From Megaustenia siamemsis (lineage: Eukaryota > Mollusca > Gastropoda > Stylommatophora > Ariophantidae): DNA of 64,000 nt. The translations under genes and the position numbers were made by a program. Below the pieces are notes generated by a model. That model searched no databases. It had not been told where the DNA came from and saw only the letters and a list, made by a program, of their open reading frames with translations. Shown in pieces: positions 50,046-60,337 of the stretch. Where the stretch lies: positions 72,713,746 through 72,777,745 of the forward strand of contig JAVIAB010000124.1 of NCBI GenBank assembly GCA_032433765.1. The letters are read 5' to 3'. Numbering within the stretch: position 1 is the first letter of the stretch; each line of letters begins with the position of its first letter.

Positions 50046-51125
50046 CAGTAGATATAACAATTACGAGAAGAGCAGGCAGGATTCAGGCAAGGTCGATTCT
50101 GTACAGACCATATTGCCACTTTGAGAATCATATTAGAACAATCTATAGAACTCACTTTTTCTGATAACATTTATTGACAATGAGAAAGCTTTTGGCCGTT
50201 TAAATAAGAAGAGGATATGAAGACTTGTTGGTGCATTATGGAATTCCATCCAAAATCCTCAACCTCGTAAAAACTTTGCATGAAGAAACAACATGAAGGG
50301 TAATAAATTGTGGGACACTAACAGAATGTTTCAAGGATGCTTATTGTCACTATTCTTATTTCTTTTAGCAATAGATTGGATTATGAAGACCATCATGTAG
50401 GGCAAAAGAAGTAGAATTTAGTGAACACTCTGGAACCAGCTGGAGCACTTGGATTTTGCCAATGATGTTGCACTTCTTGCACACATCCATAACAAAATGA
50501 AAGGCAAGCTGCTAAAAATAAACTCTGCCAAAGTTGTATTGCAGATTAATATTGATAAAATAAAGAAATTTAAATGTAACAACACATACCTAACCCAGTA
50601 AAAATTAAAGGATCTTCATTTGAGGAAGTGAAGCTCTTTACATACTTGGGCAGCATTATCAACAAAAGAGGAGGAGCAGAGAGAAGCATTAAGCAGAAAA
50701 TAGATAAAGCAAGAACAACATTCATCCAAATTGGATCAGAGATTTGTATGTTGAATAATAGGAATAAACAAAAGTTACAAACATTTTTAAACAATTGTTG
50801 AAGGAAATTCTGAACATTATATCAGAAATGAGGATGTCTGGGAGAGAACAAAACAAGGGTCAATCAAGCAACAGATTATGAATAGAAAATGAAGATGGAT
50901 TAGACACACTAAGAAAACCTGATCATGGCATAGCAAGACAGGCACTGTCATGGAACCCACAGGGAAAGATAAAGCAGGGAAGGTTCAAGAATATATGAAG
51001 AGAAGTCATAAAAATCCTCAAGAACATAGCCTAGATTGGAGAGAAGTAGAGAAAATGTCCAGGAATTGGGGTGAATGAAGAGACTTTGACCAAGACCTAT
51101 GCTCAAAAAGGGGTCTAAAATGCCT
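50046..51125 (+). mobile_element. Old RTE (SR2-like) LINE, degenerate
   Basis: TITREEQAGFRQGRFCTDHI (50060-50115), TLRIILEQSIEL, LDFANDVALLA (ADD to AND, about 50450), then KLFTYLGSIINKRGGAERSI in broken frame (50630-50690), KQKIDKARTTFIQIGSEICM, and C-terminal [17 protein letters not shown] (50930). Many frameshifts. Ends near 51125 without a clear repeat tail. Confidence 0.65.
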
Positions 51126-51614
51126 TGATTGATTTGATTGTAAACAAAGATTATTGACACAAGGAAAGTCTTGCATTCACTTCGCATTGTTGCTCTGATC
51201 AGTTATAATATAACATTACAATGTCAAAGGTGTAATAATAACAATAGAGAGCATGATATTTATAGCAGATAGTTTAAAATGATGCAAACCTTGGTAGGAA
51301 AGATTTGTTAGGATTGTTGGTAATGTTGCTGATCAAGATCTCTTTGGCCACAAACAACTGCTCTCTGCCAGGAAGATTAGTGAAATTTGTAAGATAGGGA
51401 ACAGTCTCAGATGAAATGAATGATGAGAGTGGATGCTTTGGGTCACAAAATTCTAAATAGCGCAACACACAACCTGAAAAGTAAAAAATGCCTCTAACTG
51501 CTTTAAACTACTTTGTTGCATTTTGGTCTATTACTCACTTAAACAAAATGAAATTAAAGTGCATTACAATGTCTTGCTGTCCTTTTAATGCTTTAATTAT
51601 GTTTTTTTTTTCAG
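51126..51614. other. Intron sequence before the BTBD7-like exon
   Basis: AT-rich, no repeat recognised; includes the polypyrimidine tract 51600-51612 of the acceptor. Confidence 0.5.
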
Positions 51615-51922
51615 AGCCAAATCTTCTTTCTCACACTGTCCATAGTGTAGCAAAAAAGGGTGTGAAGAAAAGAGATCTTAGTGATGCCGAACTTCGTGAT
51701 ATGTTATCAGAAATCCTACCACTGGTGCGCACAGAACATATACTCCTTCCAACAAGTGACTCTTTAAGTAGTGCAATCAAAAGAGGTCTTGTGGAGTCAC
51801 CTACATTATACCCTCATCCTGATGACATGGCATTGCACTCAATTGGAGCCTGGACTGGAGTGACCAAAAGTGGAGTTTTTCGAAAGCCAAGGCTCTTTCT
51901 TCCTTATTATGAGGAATCTAAG
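51615..51922 (+). CDS. BTBD7: BTBD7-like gene, internal exon (308 nt)
   Basis: Acceptor TTTTTTTTTCAG, donor AAG|GTTTGA at 51922/51923. Reads (E)PNLLSHTVHSVAKKGVKKR, DLSDAELRDMLSEILPLVR, TEHILLPTSDSLSSAIKRGL and ends RKPRLFLPYYEESK. These match BTBD7 in order: the EPNLL segment, the KKGVKRRDL basic motif, the LLPFVRIEHILP segment and RPRLFSPYVEEAK (family knowledge). The segment VESPTLYPHPDDMALHSIGA is less conserved. The start joins in phase with 25827; the 3' end is in phase 0 after Lys. The downstream exon is outside recognisable sequence. Confidence 0.9.
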
Positions 51923-52689
51923 GTTTGACAATATTTTATTTCCAGCTCAAAAATAATTAAACATTAAAATAGCTAATTGCTGAAAATTATGAGCCTACCA
52001 ATTACCAACCTTCCTTTTGCAGATGACATAGATGGTCATGCAAGACATTTACTTCATCTTCTGCGTACACTTCTAGATATAAATATTAATACGTTCGAAG
52101 AGAGCATTTGTCAGCTCTAGGCTTCTGACATCTTACAACTTGTCTCAGTATGGTATCAGTGAGATGACTGACCACAAGAACCTTTTCTGTTCATCAAATG
52201 TTGGGCATGATTGTCACAGATGTTCAGGAATCATTTTGCTTTGTGCCACAGTACATTCATCAGAGGTTCCTTAGGTGTAAGATGGTACTTCAATCGTTTG
52301 TGGCTTATTTGGAGTCTAAAAATTGTTAAATATTCTTTTTTGTTGAGTAATAGGCTTCATTTTTTTTTGGAACCGTTGTGTTCTATATTCCATTTGTTCA
52401 TATATTTGTTCCTGACAAACCACTTTGATTCCTCAGAAGTTGTACTTATATCTGGTATTTTATTCTATTGTATCTATGGAACACGATTCATTCCTCCTCC
52501 ACTTGTCATAACATTTCCCAAAATGCATTCGTAAATTCTCTTGACAATGTCTGTTCATCTGACTTGATGCATAGGTGACGATTCCAAATCTCCTTAGTTG
52601 CTTCTTATATTATAACATGCATGGCAGGTAACAGTGGTTCTACTATACTTTTCTTCCCACGCGGGGGAGGGGGGGGGGCACCTGTTAAC
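51923..52689 (+). other. Intron/flank after the BTBD7-like exon
   Basis: Nothing firm. 52096-52260 (TTTGTCAGCT...TGACATCTT...ACCACAAGAACC) is weakly similar to 32235-32400. G-run at 52662-52678. Confidence 0.35.
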
Positions 52690-53290
52690 CTAGAAATACT
52701 GCATTGAATGCTGAATCACAATTTTTTTCCATCTTTGGCAAAGCGTGTGATGTATTAGAACTAGAAAACCTATTTACGCATCTAGATAAAAGAACATATG
52801 GAATAGAGATCAGTGTTGGCAAAAGCAAACTGATGACAAACAAGACCTGAGGCATTGAAGGAATAATCACAATAAACATAGCGGCACTTGAAACAATCAA
52901 CCACTTTAAATACTCCTTTGTTACTGATGGAGGTTTAAAGTCAGAAGTATTGGCTAGAAGTGCACAGACACTGACATGACTAAATGATATATAAAAAAGC
53001 GAAACCATTTGCTTAAGAACAAAGATCAGGTCATCATGAACCACATTGGTATCTGTCTTTCTATAAGCCTGTGAAAGATGAACGCTCACTGCTGATCATG
53101 AAAGAAGAATGAAGCTCTGAAGATGAGATGATATAGAAAGATAATGTATTATATTGTCAAAATTATAGTTGAAACCGAGGCTAATTGTTCTAGTATACCA
53201 ACAGTAGCTACAATCTTTGATAATTGAGCTATATTGTGGACAGTGTTCATCATTCTGGGCCATTCTCACCAAAATATTCAAGATAAAGCA
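52690..53290 (+). mobile_element. RTE-like LINE relic (KSKLMTN family)
   Basis: LENLFTHLDKRTYGIEISVG, KSKLMTNKT, LETINHFKYSFVTDGGLKSE, VLARSAQTLT and, after frameshifts, ACER*TLTADHERRMK: the well-known order SAEKTKLMTNN ... FKYLGAIVSDEGSKPEVLARI ... YACETWTLTADIERRI. Family distinct from R, B and C. RT catalytic part absent. Confidence 0.65.
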
Positions 53291-53394
53291 GGCTAACCTT
53301 ACAAGTACTGATCTAACATCAAACTGATGTAACTTTTTTCATAAAGAAGACAAAGGTCCTGATGAGTAATCTAAGAAATCTTGCATCATTGTCG

Positions 53395-53520
53395 AGTACC
53401 ATGCTTGCTGACTAGGTGGCATGTCTCTCCACAATTACCTATCTAACAAATCTCCACAAATGTTTATCAGTTTTGGTGTTGACTTCCAAATAAACCATTT
53501 TCTTAAACTTTCTTGTTTTG
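53395..53520 (-). mobile_element. Family C LINE, 3' end remnant
   Basis: TGTCGAGTACCATGCTTGCT, GGCATGTCTCTCCACAATTA match the 3' end seen at 16420-16500 and 23470-23510. About 125 bp. Confidence 0.6.
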
Positions 53521-53635
53521 TATCTTCTCTCTATCTCTGTCCTTCTTTCTCTCTCCCTCCCTCTTCTTTTTCTCTCTCCCTCTTCCCTCCCTCTCTCTCT
53601 CTCTCTCTTTCCCCTCCCTCCCTCTCCACTCACAC
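53521..53635. repeat. Pyrimidine-rich (CT/CCCT)n tract
   Basis: Strong CT asymmetry with CTCTCTCCCTCC-type units. Open frames on both strands here are compositional. Confidence 0.9.
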
Positions 53636-53934
53636 ACAAATGTGTGTATACATATTTTCTATATAATCATTTATTTTAAATATTATCTTCAGTCTATATC
53701 AATAGTGAGAAAACCTTTTTATATAAATATTCAATTGAATAATACTGAACCATGTAACTTTTATCAATAAATAAAGTTTACTAAATTTAAGAAAGAAAAT
53801 GCTGCAATTTTTACCTAAAGTGACTAATGATATTAAACGTTGCAAGAAAGGGTATTACGAAAAAATTATTCCATAATTTTAAACAGCACCTCAAATCCAG
53901 TGCATTTGGAATTACTTCTCTTTAATCTATCGAG
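53636..53934. other. AT-rich, no feature recognised
   Basis: No frame or repeat match. Confidence 0.35.
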
Positions 53935-54050
53935 TATTCTATCTATCTATTGTCCTTTCGAGCCGAAGACATCACATATGGCAGAACCACAATCTCAAAA
54001 ACAGAAACCTTGCATGCCAAAATGGCACATATTGCGGAGATCACTGCCTA
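53935..54050 (-). repeat. Family F LINE 3' end
   Basis: Reverse complement reads GCCATTTTGGCATGCAAGG, TTTCTGTTTTTGAGATTGTG, TTCTGCCATATGTGATGTCT, TCGGCTCGAAAGGACAATAG and a GATA tail: the same 3' UTR as 25895-25975 but with a different tail repeat. Confidence 0.75.
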
Positions 54051-54181
54051 TAAAAACTATGGCTCTGTTTCCATAACAACACTTTTTACAATGACAGCTT
54101 GTCAAGCCATCGATCAAGTATTGTGAAGTATATCGAGTATTGATTCAGGAAAAAAAGTATATTCCTAATTTACAAATCTCA

Positions 54182-54422
54182 CAGTGAACTGGACTACAAA
54201 GGACAAGGGGTAGGGTTCGATCCCAACTGACAGCTTCCAGGTTCACCCAGCCTTAAAATGAGTACCATATTTTTTTCTGGGAAAGTAAAGCAGCAAGGGC
54301 GTAATACCGACCACATTACCCCAAAAATCATGTGCCGAAGGTCTGTAAAATTTATGGTCACTAACACCATATTTCCCTATACGCCACTTGGCGTGACGGG
54401 AGTGCTTTACTTTTTTTTTTTA
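54182..54422 (+). mobile_element. tRNA-derived SINE (type 1), 5'-truncated
   Basis: Begins within the A-box region at AGTGAACTGGACTACAAAGG; B box GGGTTCGATCCC intact; body with CACCCAGCCTTAAAATGAG, TCTGGGAAAGTAAAGC, ACCCCAAAAATCATGTGCC; 3' end CGCCACTTGGCGTGACGGG, then TTTAC and a T-run. Confidence 0.9.
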
Positions 54423-54639
54423 CCTGTAGCATTTAATTTAAATTTGTTAAAGCAACCATTTTTTAAAAAATGAAGAATATGTTAAACATATTAAGAAGAA
54501 TTGATTCCACAATTACAAGCAACAATCAATTCCAGCCTCCCTCCAACCTATTGAGTATCAATTCAGGGAAAAAAAAAAGCAAATTTCCAATTATTCAAAT
54601 TTACTTTTGTGTGTGTGCGTGCAAGTGTGTGTCCTCTTC

Positions 54640-55035
54640 AAGTACTGCCTCTGCTGGAAGTGATCATGTCGCTTTACAACTTACTATCTCTGCAGCTGTT
54701 TACCAGTAGTTGGATTTTCTACTATTTTATTCTTTTAAACTGTCTTGAATCTTTTCTCTCTGTTTTTCTCTATATCTTCTTTCCTCATTTTTCCTTTTGT
54801 CACTTTATACTCTAGTTGTTCCTTTCTCATATTATGGCCAAAAAGTGATAATCTTTCTTATATACCTTTCTGATATTGGAAATAAGCTTTCTTTTAGCTT
54901 TGTCTTCTTTTAGAACATCCACATAACTCTTTTTTAGCTACCTGTGATATTCACAACATTCTCTAATAAAACCACATTTCTGTGACCTCCAAAGATTTTC
55001 TTGTCTTTTATCCTATTTGTCAGGATATAACATCC
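54640..55035 (-). mobile_element. Family C LINE, 3' end
   Basis: Homologous to 1440-1850: TGATCATGTCGCTTTACAAC at the 3' end, GGCCAAAAAGTGATAATC, and CCTCCAAAGATTTTCTTGTC near the 5' end. On the minus strand it encodes a decayed WFYRRML ... GHNMRKEQLE segment. Old copy; the 5' boundary is unclear. Confidence 0.6.
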
Positions 55036-55209
55036 ATATTCCTGGCTCCACATAACATTGAAGAACTCATTTTCAAACCAAAATATTATATTTTGTGTAC
55101 CCTTCTCCACATAATGTTACTAAATGAGCTCTTTGAATGGCAGAAAGTGTTGCTTTTTTCCCATTTTCTTGCGAACTTAAAATCCAGAGATAATGTAACA
55201 ACCAAACAG

Positions 55210-55760
55210 TACTAACACTGAAATAAACAAAATAATAGAAGTGGCAAAAAGTAATTTTAATGTCATGAAAAATATACTGACATCAAAACAAATAACACCA
55301 GGGCTAAAACTAAGAATAGCAAAATGTTATATCTTCTCAACATTCCTATATGGTGCAGAAACATGGACATTAGACAAGAAAACAACAGAAAATTGAAGTC
55401 TTTGAAATATGGATATATAGAAGAATAGGTAGAATTGGATGGAAAGAAGAGAAAACAAACAATAAAGTCTTAAAACAACTAAAAATGAAAAGAGAATTAC
55501 CAAATACAATTCAAACAAGACAAATGCGATTTTTGGGCCATGTTAAAAGACACAACAGCCTACTAAAAATAATCTTGGAGGGGAAAATACAAGGTAAAAG
55601 AGGCAGAGGCAGACCAAGACTAACATGGATGAGTAACATCAAAAGATGGACAAGTAAGCCTATGACAACCTGCACCATCAAAGCAAGAAACCGAGCAGAA
55701 TGGCGCTCCATGGTAGCCAACCTTCATTGCGGAGATGGCACTCGATAATGATAATGATCA
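55210..55760 (+). mobile_element. Family B LINE, 3' end
   Basis: TEINKIIEVAKSNFNVMKNI, KQITPGLKLRIAKCYIFSTF, LYGAETWTLDKKTTEN (frameshift at about 55385), WIYRRIGRIGWKEEKTNNKV, then 55485-55748 MRFLGHVKRHNSLLKIILEG, GRGRPRLTWMSNIKRW, VANLHCGDGTR; degenerate GAT/AAT tail to 55760. Confidence 0.85.
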
Positions 55761-57900
55761 ATGAAACAGTGCTGAAAACAGCAACAGCCTTTTTTTTCAC
55801 AATTGATAATGTAAGGATGATGCATTAGGCTGCAATGATTACATTTTTTATGCCCTAAAAGAGCAGATGATGCAATATTCCATATTGAGTTATTTGTGGA
55901 TTATCACATCATTGCACTCCAAACATGTCCATAGGTGCTCAGATCCCCACCTCAGCATGTCCCACAGAGTCCAGTTACTGACAACTCCGTATCTGTCTAT
56001 TGATAAGTCGTCTTATGCGTCCACTAAGCCTTACGTTTCTGGATATATCTGTCTTTACTCCCATCTCCTTGATTTGAAGGGTTCATGGTTGTCAGAGTCC
56101 TGTGCCCTTCCCACATCTCAGAGGGCATTAATGACGTCTGCCTGATACCTTGGTTGACAGCCTTCAGTGTCAGCACAGCTAGCCAACCCGTCCGCTCTTT
56201 CAGTGCCCTGTAGTCCCGCTTGTGCAGGGACGCAGTCAAAGAGGACTCTCGTATAGTTGACTTCTGTAATGGCTCTGCCCATTACCTGTGCACACAACCT
56301 CCATCTTTCTTATCATGCTCAATCACTTACTATACAGGCGTGGGTGTAGTTTTAGACTCCAACCAGATGAATGCTTTGGTCATTGCTATCACCTTCATCA
56401 TCATGCTAATCATGGCCATAACATACACACCACTGTCTTCTTTGACTATTCTTTGAGCATGCGGTAAATGCCCAAGCACTCCTTTGGTGTCATATTATGA
56501 ATCCATCTGTATAGATAGATGACTGCATCTTCCTCGTCATTGTTGACCTCCGCATCAACTATGGCTAGATTCTGCTTCCTGCACTTCCTGTTGGATGTGG
56601 TAATACACAAGAATTTGCCCCTGAATGATGTAGGCACCGTAATCCACTCCTCGCCAATGTTGATATTGGTAAGCCCATAGTTTGATGACATCTTCTGAGC
56701 AATTCACCCATGATTTGCCTCTTTTTTGCTTGTCACCTTTCTCTGTGTTGAACTCTTGGTGCAATGGATGTTCTTTATCTGCACTTATCTTAAGGTATCC
56801 TCGTGTCCTCCAGATCTTGATCCTGCCATTCATAGTTGGAAAATCAAGAAGGTACCTTATTGCTACCCCCGGGAGTGTCTCGCATACACCACATGATAAT
56901 GTGCATTGCTTCATTTTGTACTTCTCTAGCTTGTCAATCTGAATTGTATTGACAGTGAAGATTGCAAGGACATACTCAATGGTGCGAGAACCAGTCCCTG
57001 GATCAGAAATATAAGTAGTATCTGCTCAGTATTGGCAGCTGCCACGACCTTCATGCCAGCTAATTCTTTGCATGCGTTTGTTATCATATGGTTGACATGG
57101 TCCCTGAAAACACTGCGATCAAACTTAACTTCTAGATATGTCATTAACCTGTCCCTGGACACATCGTCAGTCACCTTTCACACTACCGGTGTTTCTGTGT
57201 TAACAATATGAAGCTTATGGAAGAACCATGCCACTGATCTTTTATTAGGATTAACCAAGGGACCTGATACTTCACACCAGGAAGAGATGCAGTTTAGGCC
57301 TAGCCTCTCGCACTTTGACGTACAATCCTGAAAAACATATACATTATGTTGGCGTTTACAAGTTGTATTTTTGGGCAAAATAGACAGAAAATTAGGAAGC
57401 TTGATTACGAGACATTGCTGAAGTCTGTATGATTGTTATAGCAAACTAGGAAAGTTAACTGAGATAATAACATAATATAAAGTACAGTCTGCAAGCTCAA
57501 TACAAAGGGAAATAATGAAGGTTAAATCCAAATTTTGAGTTATGAACCGGCATGAGATTTTCACAACTTTAAAGTATCTAAGAGTTTGAATTAAGTTTAC
57601 TTGCTAAGCAAGGAGTTAATTTTGCAGTGCAGAGACTGTCTCTTCCCTGTTGATATACAAGTATGTCATCATCAAAAGTCATAGTTCTTCCCCTTCCATC
57701 CAGCTGTTCTGTGATTGTTATAGTGTACACTTCCAATAGGACTGGTGACAATGGTGAACCTTGCAACAACCCTGGACAAGTTGATGGAGACTTGGGCGGC
57801 CAACATCCATATCTGAGTATACCATCCTCTGAAACAGTGCTGCAGTGATCCATCTGATGAGGAAGAGAAGCACCGCCAGTTTGAGAAACATGTGCATGGT

Positions 57901-58313
57901 TATTGTTATTCGAAGGCCCCGGTATCACTATAAATGAATGGAAATCCATAATTGCTCAACCGTCCATGCCAGTGGAATCATCCGAATCAACATCTCATCA
58001 AATATCCAAACAAAGGAAGGTAGTTGCAGTCCCCATCATAGTAAACACAGTACACATCAAAAGACATAAAGTGTATTAGCACAGACAGTGAATGCATCTG
58101 AACTGTCCTTCATCTTACAATATCATCATTCATCATAAGCAATCTGAATATAGAAACACCATCTAGATGAAACACACAGCTCACGGTGTGCACAGAGTAG
58201 CTCCGGCAGCAACCCAGACTTAGAATATGAGGAAACTGCAACAAGAAACACTTTTCAGACTGTGCCTCAATGGCTCCCTGTTGCCTATCTGTCATATTGA
58301 CCAGAAGTCCTAT
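57901..58313 (-). repeat. ~400-bp SINE-like dispersed repeat, copy 3, inside a D LINE
   Basis: GGTATCACTATAAATGAATG, AATCCATAATTGCTCAACCG, CCAAACAAAGGAAGGTAG, GCTCACGGTGTGCACAG, GAATATGAGGAAACTGCAAC, CATATTGACCAGAAG. It separates PFEYLM from MFLKLAV of the LINE ORF; the LINE sequence TGCATG is present on both sides (short TSD). On the minus strand the element ends with AATAACAATAAC, suggesting a retroposon tail. Confidence 0.78.
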
Positions 58314-58864
58314 GCATGAGATACTCAAATGGTACTTTGCTGTATGCAACTTCCATATCTATCACAGCTACGTCTCCTGTGATAGAATCCTTTGACGACA
58401 TCATTGTCAAAGACTGCCACATTAAGCCATGTCTCTTTGACATCTATAACCCCTGAGAGTAGGTAGGAATGCTCGTATCCATTCCATGTCATATGTTAGT
58501 ATACGAGCAACCATTTTCTCCAGTAGTTTTCCCATAGTGTTCTGCGTCATGATTATTCTGTAGACATGATCTGAGAGTGGTCTTTGTCTGGCTTCAGCAG
58601 AAATAAAGCAGGTAAAAGTAACTGTAGCCACTCCTCCTTAATCTGTCCACCCTAAATGCTGGCATTAAACTCTTTGGCCAGTTCCTCCTAGTCATCAGCG
58701 AAATCGCGTGTTGTCATATTGAACACCATTTGAACCATGAGCAGTATTGCATTACCTTTTAAGTATTGTATGAATGGCATCGGTTGTGATTGCAAGTTCA
58801 CCCAGTATTACCTCCTCACACAATTCTGAGAGTGACCCGTTAATCCTTATTCTTACAGTCTAAT

Positions 58865-59190
58865 AAGGTAAAGGTAAAGTACGAGACTTGAATATGCATC
58901 TTAGCAGGCAGGTTTTCACCCATATGTATCAGCCGCCTATCCAGAAGTGTTCAGAGACTTCTGGATAGTGTCGACCAAAGCATCGAAACTCACGATGTGA
59001 GGTGACATTCCTCACCTTCCCAGAGTACTAACCTGGTACCCATTTCTGCCAGAAGCTGGGTAGACCACGGGGGTATTTTTTTTTCAACCACGAGTACAAC
59101 TTACACTGCTTCCAGTGGGAATCAAACACAGGTTGTCCAAACGTCAGTAGCCTATTCAGGTGGTTTTCCCAACTAGGCTATCGAGGCCCC
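58865..59190 (-). mobile_element. tRNA-derived SINE (type 2)
   Basis: Head on the minus strand: GGGGGCCTCGATAGCCTAG (A box TAGCCTAGTTGG), B-box-like TGTTTGATTCCC, then a poly(A)-like stretch, CTACCCAGCTTCTGGCAG, AAATGGGTACC, and a body with the hairpin CAGAAGTCTCTGAACACTTC followed by TGG; 3' end GTCTCGTACTTTACCTTTAC. TSD CAGTCTAAT (58856-58864) and CAGCCTAAT (59191-59199). It shares CCCAGC..AAATGGGTACC with type 1. Confidence 0.85.
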
Positions 59191-59510
59191 CAGCCTAATT
59201 TCTTTGGTCAGTCTGCTCAATGTAACGAGCAGGCAGAACCTTCCTTTTGCTCACATCAGATTTGTGCTCTGGAAGTCTGGAATGCTTCTGAGATGCCTCG
59301 ATGTACCATTCATACTCTGATGAAGACGCCAGAATGTGGTGAGGGACTTTTCTGAGTACACTTTCTTCAAGAAGTTATCCCACTTAGCCTCCTTAACCTG
59401 CTTAGCACAGTTGTCTGATTTTATCAATGACAGCCTGGTCTGTACTCTCATAATGGAATGTGTTGAGTTAATTTTTCTGGCTTCTAATTATGCCCTTCTC
59501 TATTAGAATG

Positions 59511-60069
59511 ACACACGGAAAGTAATTTTTTTTTTCGTGCATTCACCAGCTTTCACCTCTGGTGAAGTCCTTATGATCAGGACATGCCTCAAGGGGGAAC
59601 GTTTGGCATCACCATGAGTTTCTTTACATAAGACCTCACTGCCATTATATATTCCTTGCTGATGTAAAAGATAAATGGTACTTGAAATATTGTTTTCAGT
59701 GCCTTTATGTGGGTGTTCATGGAATGTAGCATATTTTGCAGTTGTATACCAAAGCCAAGATAATTGCATCCAACTTGGTTTCAAAGTACTCAGATCCAGC
59801 ATGGATATAATGCTAAAAAGAGAGAAAAAAACAATATGTCAAACTCATGATTGTGATCAACATAATTGGAACAAACACTTTACAGTGATGAAAGGAACTA
59901 ATTATAAGATCCTTAAAGGTTTTCAAATTTCAAAGGTACAGTAAATATTGTTGAACATTACACATTTTGCAACACATATATCACACACCTTAGTTTTATA
60001 ATCTAAATCAGAAAATTCCACAGTAGTTCAAGTGCATACTGATTTGACCTACTTTTGTTAATGCTATCT
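59511..60069. other. Unassigned
   Basis: A 99-codon frame on minus (59802-59503) and an 89-codon frame on + (59675-59944, followed by AAG|GTACAG) look non-repetitive but resemble nothing I know; neither is called a gene. Confidence 0.3.
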
Positions 60070-60337
60070 AGCAACTGTGATCATAAACAAAATAGATACT
60101 CAAAACCCACAAGTGGATATCAAAATTGAAAGAATAGACCTGGTGACAGTTCAGAACTACAACTACCTTGGACATACAATAACCAGTGATGGAAAATGTG
60201 CAACTGAAACAAACAAAAGAATAGGAATGTCAAAAAGTAATTTTAACACCAAATCAAAACAAATAACACCAGGGCTAAAACTAAGAATAGCAAAATGTTA
60301 CATCTTCTCAATATTCCTATATGGTGCAGAAACATGT
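60070..60337 (+). mobile_element. Family B LINE fragment cut by an LTR element
   Basis: MIINKIDTQNPQVDIKIERI, NYNYLGHTITSDGKCATE, KQITPGLKLRIAKCYIFSI, FLYGAET, then the LTR begins at the codon after ACATG where other copies read WTLDKKTE. Small in-frame deletion at about 60247 (MKNILT lost). Confidence 0.85.

Larger units (their letters stand above)
25828..51614 (+). other. BTBD7-like intron, ~25.8 kb
   Basis: A GT-AG intron: GTAAAT at the donor, an uninterrupted T run and TTTTTTCAG at the acceptor (51614). Phase 1. It contains most of the LINE copies described here (families B, C, D, E, R, X) and six SINE or SINE-like insertions. No other host exon was recognised within it. Confidence 0.8.
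55880..59510 (-). mobile_element. Family D LINE, endonuclease end to zinc motif, with two insertions
   Basis: Minus order: linker (59451-59251 SLIKSDNCAKQVKEAKWDNF); SINE at 58865-59190; RT start 58631-58422 (DHVYRIIMTQNTMGKLLEKM, RAFLPTLRGYRCQRDMA), PFEYLMH at about 58320; repeat at 57901-58313; 57880-57650 GLLQGSPLSPVLLEVYT and MTFDDDILVYQQG (FADD to FDDD); 57174-56926 RDRLMTYLEVKFDRSVFRDH; 56914-56555 AIRYLLDFPTMNGRIKIW; RNase H region 56691-56446 (DAVIYLYRW where YTDG is expected; VPTSFRGKFLC); RNase H end and tail to about 55890 (GTERTGWLAVL; HRCSDPHLS on +). Inactive. Confidence 0.8.

Noticed and set aside
53439..53770. Frames on both strands rich in Arg/Glu or Ser/Leu
   Set aside because: Products of the CT-rich tract.
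59675..59944. Possible host exon on + ending before GTACAG
   Set aside because: No recognisable homology, an in-frame stop two codons into the putative intron is uninformative, and an antisense frame is equally long.
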